Assembly: GCA_052145775.1 (NCBI GenBank)
Contig: JBKQNY010000040.1
Location: forward strand, 1-5,536
Direction: 5' to 3'
DNA: 5,536 nucleotides
Source of the DNA: CAVYPR01 sp052145775
GTDB taxonomy: Bacteria > Actinomycetota > Acidimicrobiia > Acidimicrobiales > RAAP-2
Shown: positions 4,403 to 5,536 of the stretch, piece by piece
How positions within the stretch are numbered: the first letter of the stretch is position 1
Layout: the number at the start of each line of letters is the position of its first letter
Program-made: the position numbers and the translations under genes
Notes under the pieces: model-generated
Seen by the model: only the letters and a program-made list of their open reading frames with translations
What the model was told of the DNA's origin: nothing
Database searches by the model: none

Positions 4403-5215
4403 GTGATATCAACTCGTGCGGGGATTAGCTCGGGAGGCCGCGCTGACCTCGCTGCCGTCCTCGGCATGGGTCGGCGTTTCGTGACGACCCACGACGTCGT
4501 CACCACCCTAGGCGTCGATGCCGTGACCGCCACCAGGAAGCTGTCCCGGTGGGCGGCCGAGGGCTGGCTCCGGCGCGCCCGTCGCGACCTCTACATCCCG
4601 GTCCCCGTCGACGCCTCCAACCCTGCGGCCTGGTCCGAAGACGCTCTGGTTGTCGCCACGGCCGTTTGGCCCGAGTCGTACATCACCGGGTGGACGTCAG
4701 CGAACCATTGGGCTCTGACCGACCAGTTGTTCCGCACCACCGTCGTCAAGACGGCCGGGCGTGTCCGCGCATCGTCGGTCAGTGTTCTCGACCACGACTA
4801 CCTCGTGACGCATACGTCCGCCGATTCGTTGGCGTGGGGGATGAAGACGGAGTGGCGCGACGAGGTGCGGCTCCGCATCGCCGATCCCGCACGGACGGTC
4901 ACCGACATCCTCGACGCACCACGTCTCGGTGGCGGAATCCGGCACGCCACCGACATCCTCTCGTCCTATCTCGATAGCCATGACCCGATGCTGCTCGTCG
5001 ACTATGGCGACAGGCTCGGCAACCGCACGGTGTTCAAGCGTCTCGGCTACATCGTGGAATTCCTTGGAGGGCACGGTGATCTCGTCGCAGCGAGCCACGA
5101 CCGGCTTTCGACTGGGGTCTCGCTGCTCGATCCCGACGGACCACGCAACGGGCGGACGATCACCCGCTGGCAGCTTCGCGTCAACGTCGCCCTGGCTTAT
5201 GCGGAACCCGCATGA
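4403..5215 (+). CDS. abiEi: AbiEi-family antitoxin of an AbiE-type toxin-antitoxin system
   Basis: 270 residues from GTG 4403. Residues 22-66 form the N-terminal winged helix-turn-helix (RRFVTTHDVVTTLGVD, KLSRWAAEGWL, RRARRDLYIPV), which in AbiEi binds operator repeats. Residues 70-250 match the family's C-terminal antitoxin domain: SYITGWTSANHWALTDQ, a strand-rich middle, and RIADPARTVTDILDAPRLGGG, where the DP.RT..DIL signature is highly typical. AbiE is classed as a type IV system: the antitoxin counteracts the nucleotidyltransferase toxin without a stable complex and represses the operon. The next gene, the toxin, overlaps by 4 bases (ATGA), giving translational coupling. The toxin copy here is disrupted, so this antitoxin may be an orphan acting as a local repressor. 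Frame, length and motifs all look intact. Confidence 0.9.
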   Translation: MISTRAGISSGGRADLAAVLGMGRRFVTTHDVVTTLGVDAVTATRKLSRWAAEGWLRRARRDLYIPVPVDASNPAAWSEDALVVATAVWPESYITGWTSANHWALTDQLFRTTVVKTAGRVRASSVSVLDHDYLVTHTSADSLAWGMKTEWRDEVRLRIADPARTVTDILDAPRLGGGIRHATDILSSYLDSHDPMLLVDYGDRLGNRTVFKRLGYIVEFLGGHGDLVAASHDRLSTGVSLLDPDGPRNGRTITRWQLRVNVALAYAEPA

Positions 5216-5391
5216 TCCCCAAGCGCGAGCTGCTGGACCTGCGAACCGAGTGGGCGCTCGACGTCGGAGTCATCGAGAAGGACTACCTACTGGGATGGCT
5301 CCTCGCCGGGATCGCCAACGAAGCGGACCTCCGTGACACGTGGTTGAACCGGCCTGGGATCCCCGGAGACTCCATACCTTGGAAGCGCTGA
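5212..5391 (+). pseudogene. abiEii: AbiEii-type nucleotidyltransferase toxin, cut by an IS3 element
   Basis: ATG 5212 overlaps the antitoxin stop (ATGA). The first 44 codons (5212-5343) read MIPKRELLDLRTEWAL, VGVIEKDYLLGWLLAGI and LRDTW, the well-conserved start of actinobacterial AbiEii toxins, where the next residues would normally lead into the GG(T/S) and SEDLDF catalytic motifs. Right after Trp44 the sequence becomes the end of an IS3-family element, and the frame runs 15 more codons of IS sequence to TGA 5391. No part of the active site is encoded here, so any product of 59 residues should be inactive as a nucleotidyltransferase. The remainder of the gene presumably lies beyond the element, outside the window. 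Confidence 0.85.
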
Positions 5392-5536
5392 TGGAGTCAT
5401 GGACTAGACGCGACCATCGAAGAGGTATCCGCCTGAGCTGAAGGAACGGGCCGTGCGGATGGTCCAGGACCTGCGCCGAGAGGATCCCGGCGACCACGGG
5501 GTTGTGAACCGGGTCTCGCGCCAGCTGGGGGTGGGC
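5345..5536 (+). mobile_element. IS3-family insertion sequence, left part
   Basis: The element begins at about 5345 with TGAACCGG, followed by a G/C-rich stretch through CCCCGGAGACTCC (5371), which resembles terminal repeats of IS3-family elements; the end starts with the TG dinucleotide typical of the family. It carries an OrfA-type reading frame from about 5408. The right end and the target duplication lie outside the window. It is inserted in codon 45 of the AbiEii toxin gene. Confidence 0.75.
5408..5536 (+). CDS. IS3-family transposase OrfA, N-terminal part (partial, start unclear)
   Basis: The frame reads SKRYPPELKERAVRMVQDL, then RREDPGD and VVNRVSRQLGVG, the helix-turn-helix beginning of IS3-family OrfA, which binds the element's ends; OrfB, with the DDE core, would follow beyond the window. 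The start is odd. There is no ATG, GTG or TTG between the stop TAG at 5405-5407 and residue 16 of the open frame (GTG 5453), which already lies inside the conserved region. The only upstream in-frame ATG (5399) is followed by one codon and then that TAG. Either an unusual start is used or this copy has lost its start. Confidence 0.75.

Noticed and set aside
1..5536. CRISPR array, tRNA or rRNA
   Set aside because: No regularly spaced repeats of the right length and no cloverleaf or rRNA signature sequence was seen on either strand.

Overview
The window reads as a high-G+C actinobacterial accessory region: a plasmid, integrative element or chromosomal island. The signs are GTG starts, G/C-rich third codon positions, a leaderless-type promoter, and protein families common in Actinobacteria. 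Genus cannot be set from the sequence. No tRNA, rRNA or CRISPR array was seen.

Layout. Positions 1-127 are the right end of an IS30-family element (last 39 residues of its transposase), followed by a strong hairpin terminator at 131-158. Positions 378-779 (minus strand) encode a ribbon-helix-helix protein resembling the MobC-type accessory proteins of plasmid mobilization; three perfect inverted repeats surround its 5' end. About 440 bases upstream of it hold no convincing gene, but do hold palindromes and recurring paired GTCCCC motifs, and could be an oriT or operator region. A leaderless promoter at 1187-1223 drives a two-gene toxin-antitoxin operon (1224-2620): an unusually long Xre/MbcA/ParS-like antitoxin overlapping by 4 bases a RES-domain toxin.

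Convergent to it, on the minus strand, is a two-gene operon (4190 down to 2688): a protein resembling the DUF6414 family, then a compact cytoplasmic trypsin-like serine peptidase with a complete His/Asp/Ser triad. This pair is the best candidate here for an undescribed system, plausibly a proteolytic defence or stress module. A near-consensus actinobacterial SOS box lies about 60 bases upstream of it.

A repeat-rich divergent intergenic region (4191-4402) separates it from an AbiE-type toxin-antitoxin operon. The AbiEi antitoxin (4403-5215) is intact. The AbiEii toxin gene, overlapping it by 4 bases, is cut after 44 codons by an IS3-family element whose left end is at about 5345 and which runs off the window.

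The window is thus a cluster of stabilisation and possible defence modules (RES-Xre, peptidase/DUF6414-like, AbiE) with mobilization-type and transposon sequences at both sides. Family names rest on motifs recognised by eye; no database search was run.
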